The notes: a model not told the origin generated them from the sequence alone. DNA of 64,000 nucleotides from Lachnospiraceae bacterium (GCA_015056765.1 SVFQ01000004.1:124001-188000), one strand, 5' to 3'; shown: positions 16,779 to 25,411, numbered from the stretch's first letter. Program-made: numbers and translations.

Positions 16779-17576
16779 TTATTTGCTTGCAATATCAGAA
16801 CCAAAATACTTAACAGAAATGGTGGAAAGTTCACCGGATTCTCTAAGTTCATCAATGGCTTTATTAATAGCCTCCTGCAAGCTGTTAGAGGCTTCATTCT
16901 TGCGTAAAGGAACAGATACTTCAGAAGCATCTTCTGTTAAATCTACAATCTTAATAGCTGCATCTGGATGTTCTCTTAAATAATCATAAACAGATACTTC
17001 TGCATTTAAGGTTGCATCTGCACGGCCGGAAAGTACCATTTCCATAGTCTCCGCAAGGGAATCTACATTCTGGCATGTAGCACCGTAGGATTCACCAAGC
17101 TGCTGGTAAGTGGAATCTAAGCTGTTTGCCGTGGTTTTCCCCTGTAAATCTTCAAAAGAAGTAATTTCAGTGTTATCTTCTGCTACAACAAGCGCGGTTT
17201 TGATATAGGCATAAGGAGTAGTGAAGTTATACTTTTCAGAACGCTCCTCTGTGATTTCCACTCCGTTAATAATAGCATCATAACGTCCAGAATCCAAGCC
17301 TGCAAAGAGTCCATCCCACTCGCCTTCCACGAATTCTGCTTCTACACCAAGCTTCTCTGCGATAGCCTTACCAACTTCTGTATCAAAACCTACTAAGTCT
17401 CCATTTGCATCGTGATAAGTCCAAGGTGCCCAAGTACCTTCCATAGCAAAAACGATTTTACCGTTTTCTTTGATGGTTGCAAGCTGATCATCCGCTGCTT
17501 TCTGACCACATCCTGCCAGAACGGTAACTGCCATAGCTGCAGCAACAGCGGAACCTAATAATCTTTTATAATTCAT
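16779..17576 (-). CDS. Amino-acid ABC transporter substrate-binding lipoprotein
   Basis: A 265-residue periplasmic-binding-protein type 2 (SBP_bac_3) lipoprotein. Signal peptide MNYKRLLGSAVAAAMAVTVLAGC with lipobox LAGC (C23) anchors it outside the membrane. Typical features are GTWAPWTYHDANGDLVGFDTEVGKAIAEKLGVEAEF and DAIINGVEITEERSEKYNFTTPY. The ligand is likely a polar amino acid or cystine, but cannot be fixed from sequence alone. It is the first gene of the operon, transcribed from a near-consensus promoter with a palindrome in the leader. Confidence 0.93.
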   Translation of the reverse strand: MNYKRLLGSAVAAAMAVTVLAGCGQKAADDQLATIKENGKIVFAMEGTWAPWTYHDANGDLVGFDTEVGKAIAEKLGVEAEFVEGEWDGLFAGLDSGRYDAIINGVEITEERSEKYNFTTPYAYIKTALVVAEDNTEITSFEDLQGKTTANSLDSTYQQLGESYGATCQNVDSLAETMEMVLSGRADATLNAEVSVYDYLREHPDAAIKIVDLTEDASEVSVPLRKNEASNSLQEAINKAIDELRESGELSTISVKYFGSDIASK

Positions 17577-17618
17577 AATGTATATCCTCCTAATCTTCCT
17601 TTGTACATTTCAAATCTC

Positions 17619-17642
17619 AGTAAAGTCTAGATAGATTTTACT
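17619..17642. promoter_or_regulatory. Inverted repeat in the leader of the amino-acid ABC operon
   Basis: AGTAAAATCTA-TC-TAGACTTTACT on the minus strand is a 24-bp near-perfect dyad (one mismatch per arm), about 15-35 bases after the expected start point. It could be a repressor site; no known box was matched. Confidence 0.45.
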
Positions 17643-17662
17643 CAATTTAATTTTACTCTAAT

Positions 17663-17691
17663 AATATAGCGAATGAAGGATATTCTGTCAA
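17663..17691 (-). promoter_or_regulatory. Sigma-A-type promoter for the amino-acid ABC operon
   Basis: TTGACA (17686-17691), 17-bp spacer, TATATT (17663-17668) on the minus strand; start expected near 17656. Confidence 0.7.
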
Positions 17692-17755
17692 TACAAAAAC
17701 GTAGGAATTTATGAAAGTTTAAGAGGAACTCTTACTACCAGGCTTGTTCAAGCAT

Positions 17756-17789
17756 AAAAAAGCTCTCGGGTATACCCGAGAGCTTTTTA
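17756..17789. terminator. Terminator after tsf
   Basis: AGCTCTCGGGTA/TACCCGAGAGCT is a perfect 24-bp palindrome (17761-17784) bordered by A's on the left and T's on the right, so on the minus strand it gives a strong stem plus U tract after the tsf stop; it could act in both directions. Confidence 0.88.
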
Positions 17790-17803
17790 CTTGCGAAAAC
17801 GAA

Positions 17804-18910
17804 TTATGCGTTCATCTGAGCTGCAACTTCTGCTGCGAAGTCTTCGTTCTTCTTCTCCATACCTTCGCCGGTTTCGAAACGGATGAATTTCTTTACAGAA
17901 ACAGTTGTGCCGTTTTCTTTACCAACCTGTGCTAAGTACTGAGCTACAGTCTGTTTGCCATCTTCTGCTTTTACATATACCTGGTTCAGAAGTACTACTT
18001 CTTTCTCCTGTTTGGAGATACGACCATTTACAAGACCAGCAAAGATCTTATCAGCTACGATAGCGTCTTTATCAGCTAAAGCAAGTTCTGCTAAAGTCTG
18101 AGCTGCTTCTTTAGATAAGAAGTTGAACAGATAGTTCATGTTGCTCTTCTTTTCTTCGTATACTGCGATATCTTCATCAGACCATTTCTTGTCAGCGATT
18201 GCTTTATCAATCAGCTTCTGAAGAAGTGGCTTAGGAAGAGATGCAGGATCATTTAATGCGCTATCGATGGTGATTTCTCTCATCTTAGCTTTCTCTTCAT
18301 CAGAGATATCTGCATCGCTTAAGTACTGAGGATTCATAGCTGCAATCTGCATTGCTACGTTACGAAGTGCTTCAAGTACAGCATCATTTACAGTAGCGGT
18401 ATCTGCAGAAACAAGAACACCGATACGACCTGCGCCGTGAAGGTAACCTACAACTGCATCGCCTTCTAATTTATCAAATCTTCTGATGCTGAGTTTCTCA
18501 CCGATTACTGCGATCATCTCTACAAGAGAATCTTTTACAGTCTTTGAAGCATCATCAACCCACTGTTCTGCCATGAAGGCATCCATATCAGCGCTGTTGC
18601 TCTTAAGTGCCTGCTCAGCAACTCTTTCAACATAAGATGTGAATTTCTCATTTTTTGCAACGAAGTCTGTCTCAGAGTTAACTTCAACAACTGCTGCTTT
18701 TTTATTATCTTCGATAGCAATACGGCAAACACCTTCTGCTGCGATTCTGTTTGCTTTCTTATCAGCTTTTGCCTGACCATTCTTTTTCAGAATGTCTAAA
18801 GCTGCTTCCATATTACCATCAGTCTCAGCCAGCGCTTTCTTGCAATCCATCATACCTGCGCCGGAAGTTTCTCTTAATTCTTTTACCATTGCTGCTGTAA
18901 TTGCTGCCAT
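17804..18910 (-). CDS. tsf: Elongation factor Ts
   Basis: A 368-residue EF-Ts, the guanine-nucleotide exchange factor for EF-Tu. The N-terminal UBA-like domain (AAMVKELRETSGAGMMDCKKAL) and TDFVAKN (81-87), which inserts into EF-Tu, are intact. The protein is long: most bacterial EF-Ts have 280-310 residues. The extra ~60-70 residues lie at about 212-285, between the core domain and VADKIFAGLVNGRISK, that is within the region forming the coiled-coil protrusion in E. coli EF-Ts. It follows rpsB by 31 bases, the near-universal rpsB-tsf order, and ends at a strong terminator. AGGAGGAAG precedes the start. Confidence 0.96.
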   Translation of the reverse strand: MAAITAAMVKELRETSGAGMMDCKKALAETDGNMEAALDILKKNGQAKADKKANRIAAEGVCRIAIEDNKKAAVVEVNSETDFVAKNEKFTSYVERVAEQALKSNSADMDAFMAEQWVDDASKTVKDSLVEMIAVIGEKLSIRRFDKLEGDAVVGYLHGAGRIGVLVSADTATVNDAVLEALRNVAMQIAAMNPQYLSDADISDEEKAKMREITIDSALNDPASLPKPLLQKLIDKAIADKKWSDEDIAVYEEKKSNMNYLFNFLSKEAAQTLAELALADKDAIVADKIFAGLVNGRISKQEKEVVLLNQVYVKAEDGKQTVAQYLAQVGKENGTTVSVKKFIRFETGEGMEKKNEDFAAEVAAQMNA

Positions 18911-18941
18911 GATTTCTTCCTCCTGTGATTGTTATATTTGA

Positions 18942-19697
18942 TTATTCTGCATCAGCTGCTACTTCTTCTACATCAGTAGCTTCTGTCTGAACGTCTTCTG
19001 CTGTGTAAGCAGCTTCACCCTGCTGACCTTCGATAACAGCATCAGCCATCTTAGCAGTGATGAGTTTTACGGCTCTGATAGCATCATCATTACCAGGAAT
19101 GATGTAATCAAGTTCTTCAGGATCACAGTTTGTATCACCGATACCTACTAATGTAACGCCAAGGGAACGAGCTTCCTGTACGCAAATTCTTTCTTTCTTA
19201 GGATCAACAACAAAGATGCAGTCAGGAATACGATCCATTTCTTTGATACCGCCAAGGTTCTTCTCCAGTTTCTCCCACTCTTTTTTCAGCTGGATAACTT
19301 CTTTCTTAGGAAGAACTTCGAATGTACCATCCTGAGACATCTCTTCAATCTTTTTCAATCTAGCGATTCTGGACTGGATGGTCTTGAAGTTGGTAAGCAT
19401 ACCACCTAACCATCTTTCGTTTACGTAGAACATACCGCAACGCTCAGCTTCAGTCTTAACTGCATCCTGAGCCTGTTTTTTAGTACCAACGAATAAAACG
19501 GTACCACCCTGGGATACGATATCAACGATTGCATTGTATGCTTCGTCAACTTTACCTACAGATTTCTGTAAGTCGATGATGTGGATACCATTTCTCTCTG
19601 TGAAGATGTAAGGAGCCATCTTAGGGTTCCATCTTCTGGTCTGGTGTCCGAAATGTACACCTGCTTCAAGTAACTGTTTCATAGAAATTACGCTCAT
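18942..19697 (-). CDS. rpsB: 30S ribosomal protein S2
   Basis: A 251-residue S2 protein: [27 protein letters not shown] at the N-terminus, [23 protein letters not shown] and [23 protein letters not shown] are all canonical. The start at 19697 follows GGAGGT by six bases; the frame is open further upstream to 19931 but that part is leader RNA. The C-terminus has an acidic tail (about residues 225-251). The 138-base leader is highly structured. rpsB and tsf sit downstream of the sigD region, as in Bacillus. Confidence 0.97.
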   Translation of the reverse strand: MSVISMKQLLEAGVHFGHQTRRWNPKMAPYIFTERNGIHIIDLQKSVGKVDEAYNAIVDIVSQGGTVLFVGTKKQAQDAVKTEAERCGMFYVNERWLGGMLTNFKTIQSRIARLKKIEEMSQDGTFEVLPKKEVIQLKKEWEKLEKNLGGIKEMDRIPDCIFVVDPKKERICVQEARSLGVTLVGIGDTNCDPEELDYIIPGNDDAIRAVKLITAKMADAVIEGQQGEAAYTAEDVQTEATDVEEVAADAE

Positions 19698-19835
19698 TTT
19701 ATTACCTCCATTTGGTTTTACTTCCGTGTGTCTTCTCGGGCTGCCGAGCATACGATTCTTTGGAATCAAGCAGCTTGTCTCTTTGACGTACCCTAGGGCA
19801 CCCGTCAAAAATGGGCACACGTGATTTTTGACAAC
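19698..19835 (-). promoter_or_regulatory. Structured 5' leader of rpsB-tsf (candidate autoregulatory RNA)
   Basis: Three stems can be read on the minus strand: TTTGACG...CGTCAAA with an inner TGCC/GGTA stem (19782-19809), GATTC-CAAA-GAATC (19754-19767), and CTCGG-CAGC-CCGAG (19735-19748) extended by CGTATG/CGTGTG-type pairing (19725-19754). No U tract follows, so it is not a terminator. Such leaders often bind the ribosomal protein they encode; a named family was not recognised. Confidence 0.5.
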
Positions 19836-19841
19836 ATTCAG

Positions 19842-19870
19842 ATAATACCATAAATAAAAAGTGTTTGCAA
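19842..19870 (-). promoter_or_regulatory. Sigma-A-type promoter for rpsB-tsf
   Basis: TTGCAA (19865-19870), 17-bp spacer with TG one base before the -10, TATTAT (19842-19847), minus strand. It is divergent from the chemoreceptor promoter. Confidence 0.6.
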
Positions 19871-19891
19871 CCGATTTTTCCTTGTTTTTCT

Positions 19892-19919
19892 TTGATTTAA
19901 GGGCTAAATGTGATATTCT
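19892..19919 (+). promoter_or_regulatory. Candidate promoter for the chemoreceptor gene
   Basis: TTGATT (19892-19897), 16-bp spacer, extended -10 TGATATTCT (TATTCT 19914-19919). It resembles sigma-A rather than sigma-D promoters, although chemoreceptor genes are often sigma-D dependent. Confidence 0.4.
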
Positions 19920-19978
19920 ATTTTTAGACATTTCTATATTAACTAAAAACTACATAACCTTGAAAGGACGGATTAATC

Positions 19979-21775
19979 ATGAAAAAAAGGGGATCATTAT
20001 TATTCGTCATCTTGTCAGTCATTTTAAGTCTAGTTATAGCAACCGGTGTCATAATAGATGTTTTTTCTATTATAAGCACTATTCGTAACAACTCCACTCA
20101 AACACAAGCTTACCGAGCTCGTCTCGAGGACGACGTAAAAACAGAACTCAAAAACGAAACACAGGAAGCCATGAGCATCTGTGCTGTCATGTATGCAAAG
20201 TACCAGGCGGGCGAATTATCTATGGAAGAAGCGCAAAAAAACGCTGCCGACCTGATTCGCGAATTAAAATACAATGATGGCGCCGGTTATTTTTGGGTGG
20301 ATACCTCAAAAGGTATCAATGTGGTACTGTTAGGTCGTGATACAGAAGGACAGTCCAGATGGGACGCTGTAGATCCTAATGGCACCTACTTTATTCAGGA
20401 AATGATTAAGAACGGCATGCAGGAAGGTGGCGGATACACCAATCTGATGTTTGCTAAGCCAAATGAAACCGAACCACTTCCTAAGGTAAATTATACTGCA
20501 TATTATGAACCTTTCGATTGGGTTATGGGTACCGGTGTATGGGTTGATCACTTGGATACGCTGGCAGCAGAATATCAGGCTTCAGCCAGCAAAGCGGTAA
20601 CAAGTAGTATTATCAGCTCTATCATCGTTCTTATTGTACTACTGGCCATTGCTTCCATTACTGCTGTCTTTATGACAAAACGTATCACTACTCCAATTAA
20701 TAAAGTTACGCGTCAAATGACTCAAATGGCAAACAGTGATTTCAGGGATGATGAGAACATGTCTGAGGTTCGAAAGCTAAAGAGCCATAATAATGAAATT
20801 GGTGAAATATCGGAAGCTTTGGATATGATGCATTCCAGTATTCGTCAACTTATGATGAATATTTCCGATACCACAAGCTATGTTGCTTCTGCTTCTCAGC
20901 AGCTATCAGCAAGCGCGGCTCAATCTGCAGATGCCAGTGAAATGGTTGCAAACTCCTGTACCAATGTAGCCGGATCCACCACCGGTCAGATTGCTGCAGT
21001 ACAGACAGCCAGCGAGGAAACCGAAATCTTCACAGAAAACATGAAGAAATTCCAGGAAGCTATCACCTACTCCAGCAACCTAATTAAATCCACCAATGAG
21101 GCTGCTGCAAAAGGTGCAAATGACATGAGTCAAGCAACCACCATGATGTCTTCTATTAAGGAATCTGTGGAAGGAACGGCTGAAGTTGTGGATAGCTTGG
21201 GCGAAAAGCTGCAAAATATCGATACCTTTGTAAATACCATTTCCGAAATTGCAGATCAAACCAACCTGCTTTCTCTCAACGCCAGTATCGAAGCTGCCAG
21301 AGCAGGCGAAATGGGCAAGAGTTTTGCTGTTGTAGCTGGAGAAATTGCCAAACTGGCTGATGATTCCAATGCAGCTGCTGCTAATATCACAGGCTTAATT
21401 AATGATATTTTAGATAGCTCCAAGAATGCGGTAGAATCCATGCGTCAGGGCGCAGAAAAGGTTGTGGAAGGCACCACTACTGTCAATGAGGCAGGACAAA
21501 CCTTTAACAACATCGTAGATATGGTTCACTCCATTGCCAGTGAATCCAATAAGATGAGTGCGATTGTATCTGAACTGTCTACCGGTACGGACAATATTGC
21601 AAATAACATTAATCAGATTGAGCAAATGAGTGTCAGTGTGGCGGATGAGATTCAAAATGTATCTGCCGCTTCTGAAGAGCAGACAGCATCCACTCACGAA
21701 GTAGCGGAAGCTTCTGATAAACTGGCAGAAAGTGCTCAAGACTTACAAGCCAGCGTAGCAAACTTCCAGTTATAA
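19979..21775 (+). CDS. Methyl-accepting chemotaxis protein with single Cache sensor domain
   Basis: A 598-residue chemoreceptor. N-terminal membrane segment (about 8-34), extracellular sCache-type sensor (about 35-200, with [17 protein letters not shown] and [19 protein letters not shown], typical for Cache_2), second membrane segment (about 206-232), HAMP domain ([20 protein letters not shown], about 233-290) and a cytoplasmic signalling coiled coil whose hairpin tip is [39 protein letters not shown] (about 421-460). The tip contacts CheA and CheW. No C-terminal CheR-tethering pentapeptide is present. Ligand likely a small organic acid by fold, but not certain. It is the only plus-strand gene between the fla/che locus and rpsB. 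AAAGGACGG precedes the start. Confidence 0.93.
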   Translation: MKKRGSLLFVILSVILSLVIATGVIIDVFSIISTIRNNSTQTQAYRARLEDDVKTELKNETQEAMSICAVMYAKYQAGELSMEEAQKNAADLIRELKYNDGAGYFWVDTSKGINVVLLGRDTEGQSRWDAVDPNGTYFIQEMIKNGMQEGGGYTNLMFAKPNETEPLPKVNYTAYYEPFDWVMGTGVWVDHLDTLAAEYQASASKAVTSSIISSIIVLIVLLAIASITAVFMTKRITTPINKVTRQMTQMANSDFRDDENMSEVRKLKSHNNEIGEISEALDMMHSSIRQLMMNISDTTSYVASASQQLSASAAQSADASEMVANSCTNVAGSTTGQIAAVQTASEETEIFTENMKKFQEAITYSSNLIKSTNEAAAKGANDMSQATTMMSSIKESVEGTAEVVDSLGEKLQNIDTFVNTISEIADQTNLLSLNASIEAARAGEMGKSFAVVAGEIAKLADDSNAAAANITGLINDILDSSKNAVESMRQGAEKVVEGTTTVNEAGQTFNNIVDMVHSIASESNKMSAIVSELSTGTDNIANNINQIEQMSVSVADEIQNVSAASEEQTASTHEVAEASDKLAESAQDLQASVANFQL

Positions 21776-21817
21776 GAATTAGCTTCTATCACCTAGGGCA
21801 AGAAAGAAATACGCTAT

Positions 21818-21882
21818 AAAAATACCGACCTTCCGGAGTATGGAATAATCAAATTCCATTTCTCCTGTAAGGTCGGTTTTTA
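21818..21882. terminator. Long bidirectional terminator between chemoreceptor and YceG-like gene
   Basis: ACCGACCTT (from 21824) pairs with AAGGTCGGT (to about 21877), with further pairing inside (GGAG/CTCC and ATGGAAT/ATTCCAT). A run of T's follows at 21877-21881 and an A-rich flank on the left serves the minus strand. Confidence 0.85.
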
Positions 21883-21895
21883 TTTATACTTTATA

Positions 21896-22540
21896 CTAAT
21901 TAGATCTGGTAACGATTTTCGCGATGTCCGTTTCACTGGCGCCCGACGGGATAGTGTAAGTTCCGGTACTAATCTTTCTATCATATCCATTCTTACACAT
22001 AAAATCGTCAAAAGCTGTCGCTGATTCCACTAGACCGGCTTTCTCACAAGCCTTTGCCACTGATAAAGAACTGTCACCGGATTTCACGGTGATTACCGTA
22101 TCTGTCCCTGTACTACTTGGTGCAGATTCTGTCACATTGGACTCTTCTGCCGCTTTGGATTCTTCTAACACCTTAGATTCCTCCGCCGCCTTGGATTCTT
22201 CTATTGCTTTAGACTCTTCTACAGCTTTGGATTCATCAATCGCTTGGGACTCTTCTATGATCTCAGATGCAGATGTTTCTGCAACAGTCTCGATTTCCTC
22301 TACCGTAGTCGCTGTCTCCACTTCAGTTTCGGTTGCAACTACAGTAACAGTCTCAGTTGCAAGCTCTGAAGATTCTACTAAAACAGAGTTGTCCTGCATT
22401 ACCATACCCAAGTCTTTCGCTCTGGCAATAATCTCTTCATCTGAAATCAGATTTTTCTCCTGGGTATGGGCAATTGCTAAAATAGCCGTTGCCACCAAAA
22501 TTCCAAGTCCCAATCCTCTTATGTAATATTTTCGTTTCAT
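21896..22540 (-). CDS. Membrane-anchored protein with hexapeptide repeats and an MltG/YceG-like LysM domain
   Basis: A 214-residue protein. An N-terminal membrane segment (YIRGLGLGILVATAILAIAH) is followed by a Thr/Val/Glu-rich stretch and then about six and a half copies of an E-E-S-K-A-x hexapeptide (about residues 95-134). The C-terminal ~60 residues (VKSGDSSLSVAKACEKAGLVESATAF, then GTYTIPSGASETDIAKIVT) resemble the LysM-like subdomain of MltG/YceG endolytic transglycosylases, but the catalytic YceG part is missing. It may bind peptidoglycan outside the membrane. It overlaps the preceding gene by four bases and ends the fla/che locus at a terminator. Function inferred only from this resemblance. 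Confidence 0.72.
   Translation of the reverse strand: MKRKYYIRGLGLGILVATAILAIAHTQEKNLISDEEIIARAKDLGMVMQDNSVLVESSELATETVTVVATETEVETATTVEEIETVAETSASEIIEESQAIDESKAVEESKAIEESKAAEESKVLEESKAAEESNVTESAPSSTGTDTVITVKSGDSSLSVAKACEKAGLVESATAFDDFMCKNGYDRKISTGTYTIPSGASETDIAKIVTRSN
22140..22256 (-). repeat. 18-bp coding tandem repeat (about 6.5 copies)
   Basis: Imperfect 18-bp units of the type GATTCTTCTxxxGCxTTG (plus strand) repeat in phase with the reading frame and encode the EESKAx hexapeptide array. Such arrays can change length by slippage; here the copies have diverged at third positions, which argues for selection on the protein. Confidence 0.8.
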
Positions 22541-23439
22541 ATTCCCGTACCCGCATCCTCAAATAAGTCTATGACGAGGCGAACCTCTCCGATACCAAGT
22601 CCTAATTCCTTGGCAATGGCCATGTTAGATTTGCCTTTTTTATGAAGTGCGAGAATTTTTTCATTATTATTATCGCCTTCTAAATCTCCGCCAAGTTGTA
22701 AATCGATGTTTCCTGCAGCTTCTCCCTGAAGGGCACCGGTATTTTTTCTGGAAGCGGTAGACTTTTTCGTAGTTTTCTTTGTGGTCTTTTTTGCCGTGGT
22801 TTTAGAAGCGGTTTTCTTTGCAGCAGGCTTTTTCTCATTTGCAAAGTCATCCATCTTGGCATCCAGACTTCTTACGGTTTCTCCCAGGTTTTCTGCTTCC
22901 ACCAAATCTATTTTTTCCAGATTAGATGTACCAAAAGGTGCAAAGTCACTGGTATTCTCAGCGTGATCCACCTCATCTGCAGCATTCTGTTTTTCCTCTA
23001 TGTCACGGCTGATATCCACCTGAATATCTTTCGCCTGTTCCACTAAATCCTTTAAAGATTTGTTGGATTCGGCCACGGTATTCTTTACATTCTCATGTTT
23101 GTCATTGAGCATGTCATACAGGAATACCACTTCCTCATGATTCTTATGAATATCTGCCAAGACGGTATTAGAGTATTCTTCAACAGCCATGATTTTTTCG
23201 TTCGAGATACGTTCCATAGAACGTTCTGCTTTTTCCATGGCATATTGAATGGTCTCTTCCGTAATTCCATCCACTTTACCGCGAACATTTTCAATCTCAG
23301 CAAGGGTTACTTTACGAACCTGCTCTTCTAATAGCGCTTTGTTTTCAGCCTGAAGTTCTTCCTGTTTGACAGGAATCACAAAACCAAGGACGCAAAGTGC
23401 AGCACCTATGATTAATAAAATGATTTCTAATACAGTCAT
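22537..23439 (-). CDS. DUF6115-like membrane-anchored coiled-coil protein, SwrB-like in position and layout
   Basis: About 300 residues. One N-terminal membrane segment (MTVLEIILLIIGAALCVLGFVI), then a long charged coiled coil (about 25-150), a Lys/Thr-rich basic linker (KKTASKTTAKKTTKKTTKK, about 205-230) and a C-terminal helix-turn-helix-like module (ILALHKKGKSNMAIAKELGLGIGEVRLVIDL). The same anchor plus coil plus HTH-like tail is found in Bacillus SwrB, which promotes flagellar export apparatus activation, and swrB likewise lies between sigD and rpsB. Identity at sequence level was not computed. ATG at 23439 is used; a GTG at 23466 is an alternative. It starts four bases after the upstream stop. 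Confidence 0.72.
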   Translation of the reverse strand: MTVLEIILLIIGAALCVLGFVIPVKQEELQAENKALLEEQVRKVTLAEIENVRGKVDGITEETIQYAMEKAERSMERISNEKIMAVEEYSNTVLADIHKNHEEVVFLYDMLNDKHENVKNTVAESNKSLKDLVEQAKDIQVDISRDIEEKQNAADEVDHAENTSDFAPFGTSNLEKIDLVEAENLGETVRSLDAKMDDFANEKKPAAKKTASKTTAKKTTKKTTKKSTASRKNTGALQGEAAGNIDLQLGGDLEGDNNNEKILALHKKGKSNMAIAKELGLGIGEVRLVIDLFEDAGTGI

Positions 23440-23443
23440 TTGC

Positions 23444-23761
23444 TTAAATCTTAATGTCAAAGCCACCGCCCTGCTTTAGGGTAACTTTTCCATCTTTTTC
23501 CTTTTCTTCTTTTTTCTTTTTTCGTTCCTGTTCCTGACGGTAATACTCATTATCTCCCTTTTGACTGGCGTCAAACTGGCGATCATAGAACTCTGCATTA
23601 TCCCGCTCATGAACGTTATTTGCCTTTTGCTCTGCCTGATTTTTGATTACACCATCACTATTTGCCTGCTGCAATGCAGCTCTGCTTTCTTCATTTTGTC
23701 TGATGGATGCATAATCTTGTGTCCTTTGTATTCCCCCGCGTAGTTCAATCAAACTTGCCAT
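23444..23761 (-). CDS. Small charged hypothetical protein of the flagellar locus
   Basis: A 105-residue, highly charged, probably helical cytoplasmic protein with no membrane segment or cysteine. It starts MASLIELRGGIQRTQDYASIRQNEE, carries a Lys/Glu block (RKKKKEEKEKDG, about 80-91) and ends in KVTLKQGGGFDIKI. I do not recognise the family. It lies between the DUF342 gene and the SwrB-like gene with short spacings and good ribosome-binding site (AAAGGAG), so it is a real member of the operon. A role in flagellation or surface behaviour is only a guess from position. Confidence 0.7.
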   Translation of the reverse strand: MASLIELRGGIQRTQDYASIRQNEESRAALQQANSDGVIKNQAEQKANNVHERDNAEFYDRQFDASQKGDNEYYRQEQERKKKKEEKEKDGKVTLKQGGGFDIKI

Positions 23762-23790
23762 GAACTGCTCCTTTCCTGTGGGCTACAAGT

Positions 23791-25392
23791 CTACAGTGGT
23801 TTCATTCGCACATCACCCATTTCACGGACGAAACGGCAATATGAAATCTCACTCTTTACAAACATGGACACATCAGATACGGTAATCTTTGTGCCCGGAT
23901 AGACTTCACCTTGTACTATAATCACAGGGTCTTCATTTAAATCTATCATATCTTCTAATTCATCCAATCGAAGTTGGATATCATAGTTTTCATCCATTTT
24001 TGCTTTTCTGGTAGCTGCCAGATTCTGCATCTGCTGCATCTGTGCCGCATTCATCTCTGCGCCAATGGTTCTCTTTTTAATGAGAGCTGCAAGAACAGGT
24101 TCAATTTGTGCTATGGTCTTTTGATTAGCCTGGAGTGTTTTTCTGATTTCAGCCTGTTCTCTTTTCAGCCTAGGATCAATACCTACTTCTACTTCCGTGC
24201 TGGCTCCCAGCTTGGAGCCTAATGTTTTCACAGAAATCTTCTTTGATGCAAGTACCTTTCCCCCTGCAATGAACCCCTTTTTACCGGTTACATCGATTTC
24301 AGTACCGGCACTAACCTTGGAATTCATGATAGATTCTGTGGATAAATAATCCCCGGCATTTGCTTCACAGTTTTCCAGGAACTTGCTGACGATATGTCCT
24401 TTGGCATTTAAAACCCCCTTAGACATACCATTCATACCTCTGGCAATGGTAATATTTCCTTCGCTTTCCAATTCTGCGCCTTCTACCACACCATTTACCT
24501 GAATATCTCCGGTCGCTTTTACTTTAAAGCCGCTGGTTACATTTCCATGAATACTGACATTTCCTTCGTACTCAATATTACCGGTGGAAGTGTCTACATT
24601 TTCTAATTCTAATACGTTACTTACGAATACTTTTTTGCCATATAAATTCACATGGCCATTTACCAAACTTCGTATTTCCGTTTTTTCTTCATTTATTTCA
24701 ATGTTCAGTCCATATTCCAACCGAACTTTTTTCACATCCCTAGGCTTTATCTGTAAGCCACGGATTGTAGTACCATACTCACCTTGTGTAGCAGGAATCA
24801 GTCTTGCGAGCAAATCTCCTTCATTGACATGGTTGATGGCATTCAATTCATGGAAATCCACACTACCGTCTTCTCTGACAGCCGGTTTTGCCTTACGATT
24901 TGTATCAAAGAAATACTCGATTCTGGCATCTTCTCCATGAACCGGAGGTTTTCCCTTTGCTACCACGATATCCTGACAGTACTGTTTGTCTTGAAAGAAT
25001 GCAGATAACGCCTCTTGGTCTATACCAAAGGAGACATTTTTTGCTTTCAAATCCCCCATAAACTCGGATAATGTGATAGGTTCTGTTCCATCCATACCGG
25101 GATAAAAGCGCGCAACCGCAATCATATTATCTTCCGGAATCGACATAGTATAAGATTCTCGTTCCGGATATATCTGATCCAAATTCAAAAGGACTTCTGT
25201 CTCTTTTGTCTGAGAATTTGCTTCTTCAATCCCATCTCCCAGTTTTTTGGCATCATACATGATGTTGTGAAGCATCAAATAGTCCAGGGCTTCCTTTGCC
25301 TGTAAAGGCTCTCCGCCCTCCTCTGCCGGATAGATGTGCATATACACTCCGTCCGCTTTTTGTTCCAGTTTAAAATACCCGTTCTGATTCAT
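23791..25392 (-). CDS. DUF342/FapA-domain protein
   Basis: A 533-residue protein of the DUF342 (FapA) family. The N-terminal part contains small alpha/beta domains; from about residue 225 a long beta-helix region shows short hydrophobic repeats with GN/G turns (GNIEYEGNVSIHGNVTSGFKVKATGDIQVNGVVEGAELESEGNITIARGM), and a coiled coil (about 410-480) follows before a final beta segment (VIVQGEVYPGTKITVSD). The start at 25392 follows GGGGGT; an in-frame TTG at 25413 is less likely. Such proteins are common next to sigD/che genes in Clostridia and in Vibrio as FapA, but their role is not established. A hairpin precedes it. Confidence 0.82.
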   Translation of the reverse strand: MNQNGYFKLEQKADGVYMHIYPAEEGGEPLQAKEALDYLMLHNIMYDAKKLGDGIEEANSQTKETEVLLNLDQIYPERESYTMSIPEDNMIAVARFYPGMDGTEPITLSEFMGDLKAKNVSFGIDQEALSAFFQDKQYCQDIVVAKGKPPVHGEDARIEYFFDTNRKAKPAVREDGSVDFHELNAINHVNEGDLLARLIPATQGEYGTTIRGLQIKPRDVKKVRLEYGLNIEINEEKTEIRSLVNGHVNLYGKKVFVSNVLELENVDTSTGNIEYEGNVSIHGNVTSGFKVKATGDIQVNGVVEGAELESEGNITIARGMNGMSKGVLNAKGHIVSKFLENCEANAGDYLSTESIMNSKVSAGTEIDVTGKKGFIAGGKVLASKKISVKTLGSKLGASTEVEVGIDPRLKREQAEIRKTLQANQKTIAQIEPVLAALIKKRTIGAEMNAAQMQQMQNLAATRKAKMDENYDIQLRLDELEDMIDLNEDPVIIVQGEVYPGTKITVSDVSMFVKSEISYCRFVREMGDVRMKPL

Positions 25393-25411
25393 ATATACCC
25401 CCAAGCATGAC

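Noticed and set aside
19698-19931. N-terminal extension of S2 to 329 residues
   Set aside because: The extra 78 codons cover the leader RNA and promoter and are not S2-like; GGAGGT marks the start at 19697.
22140-22256. 18-bp repeat array as a possible CRISPR
   Set aside because: Units are contiguous without spacers, in frame and encode EESKAx; it is a protein repeat.
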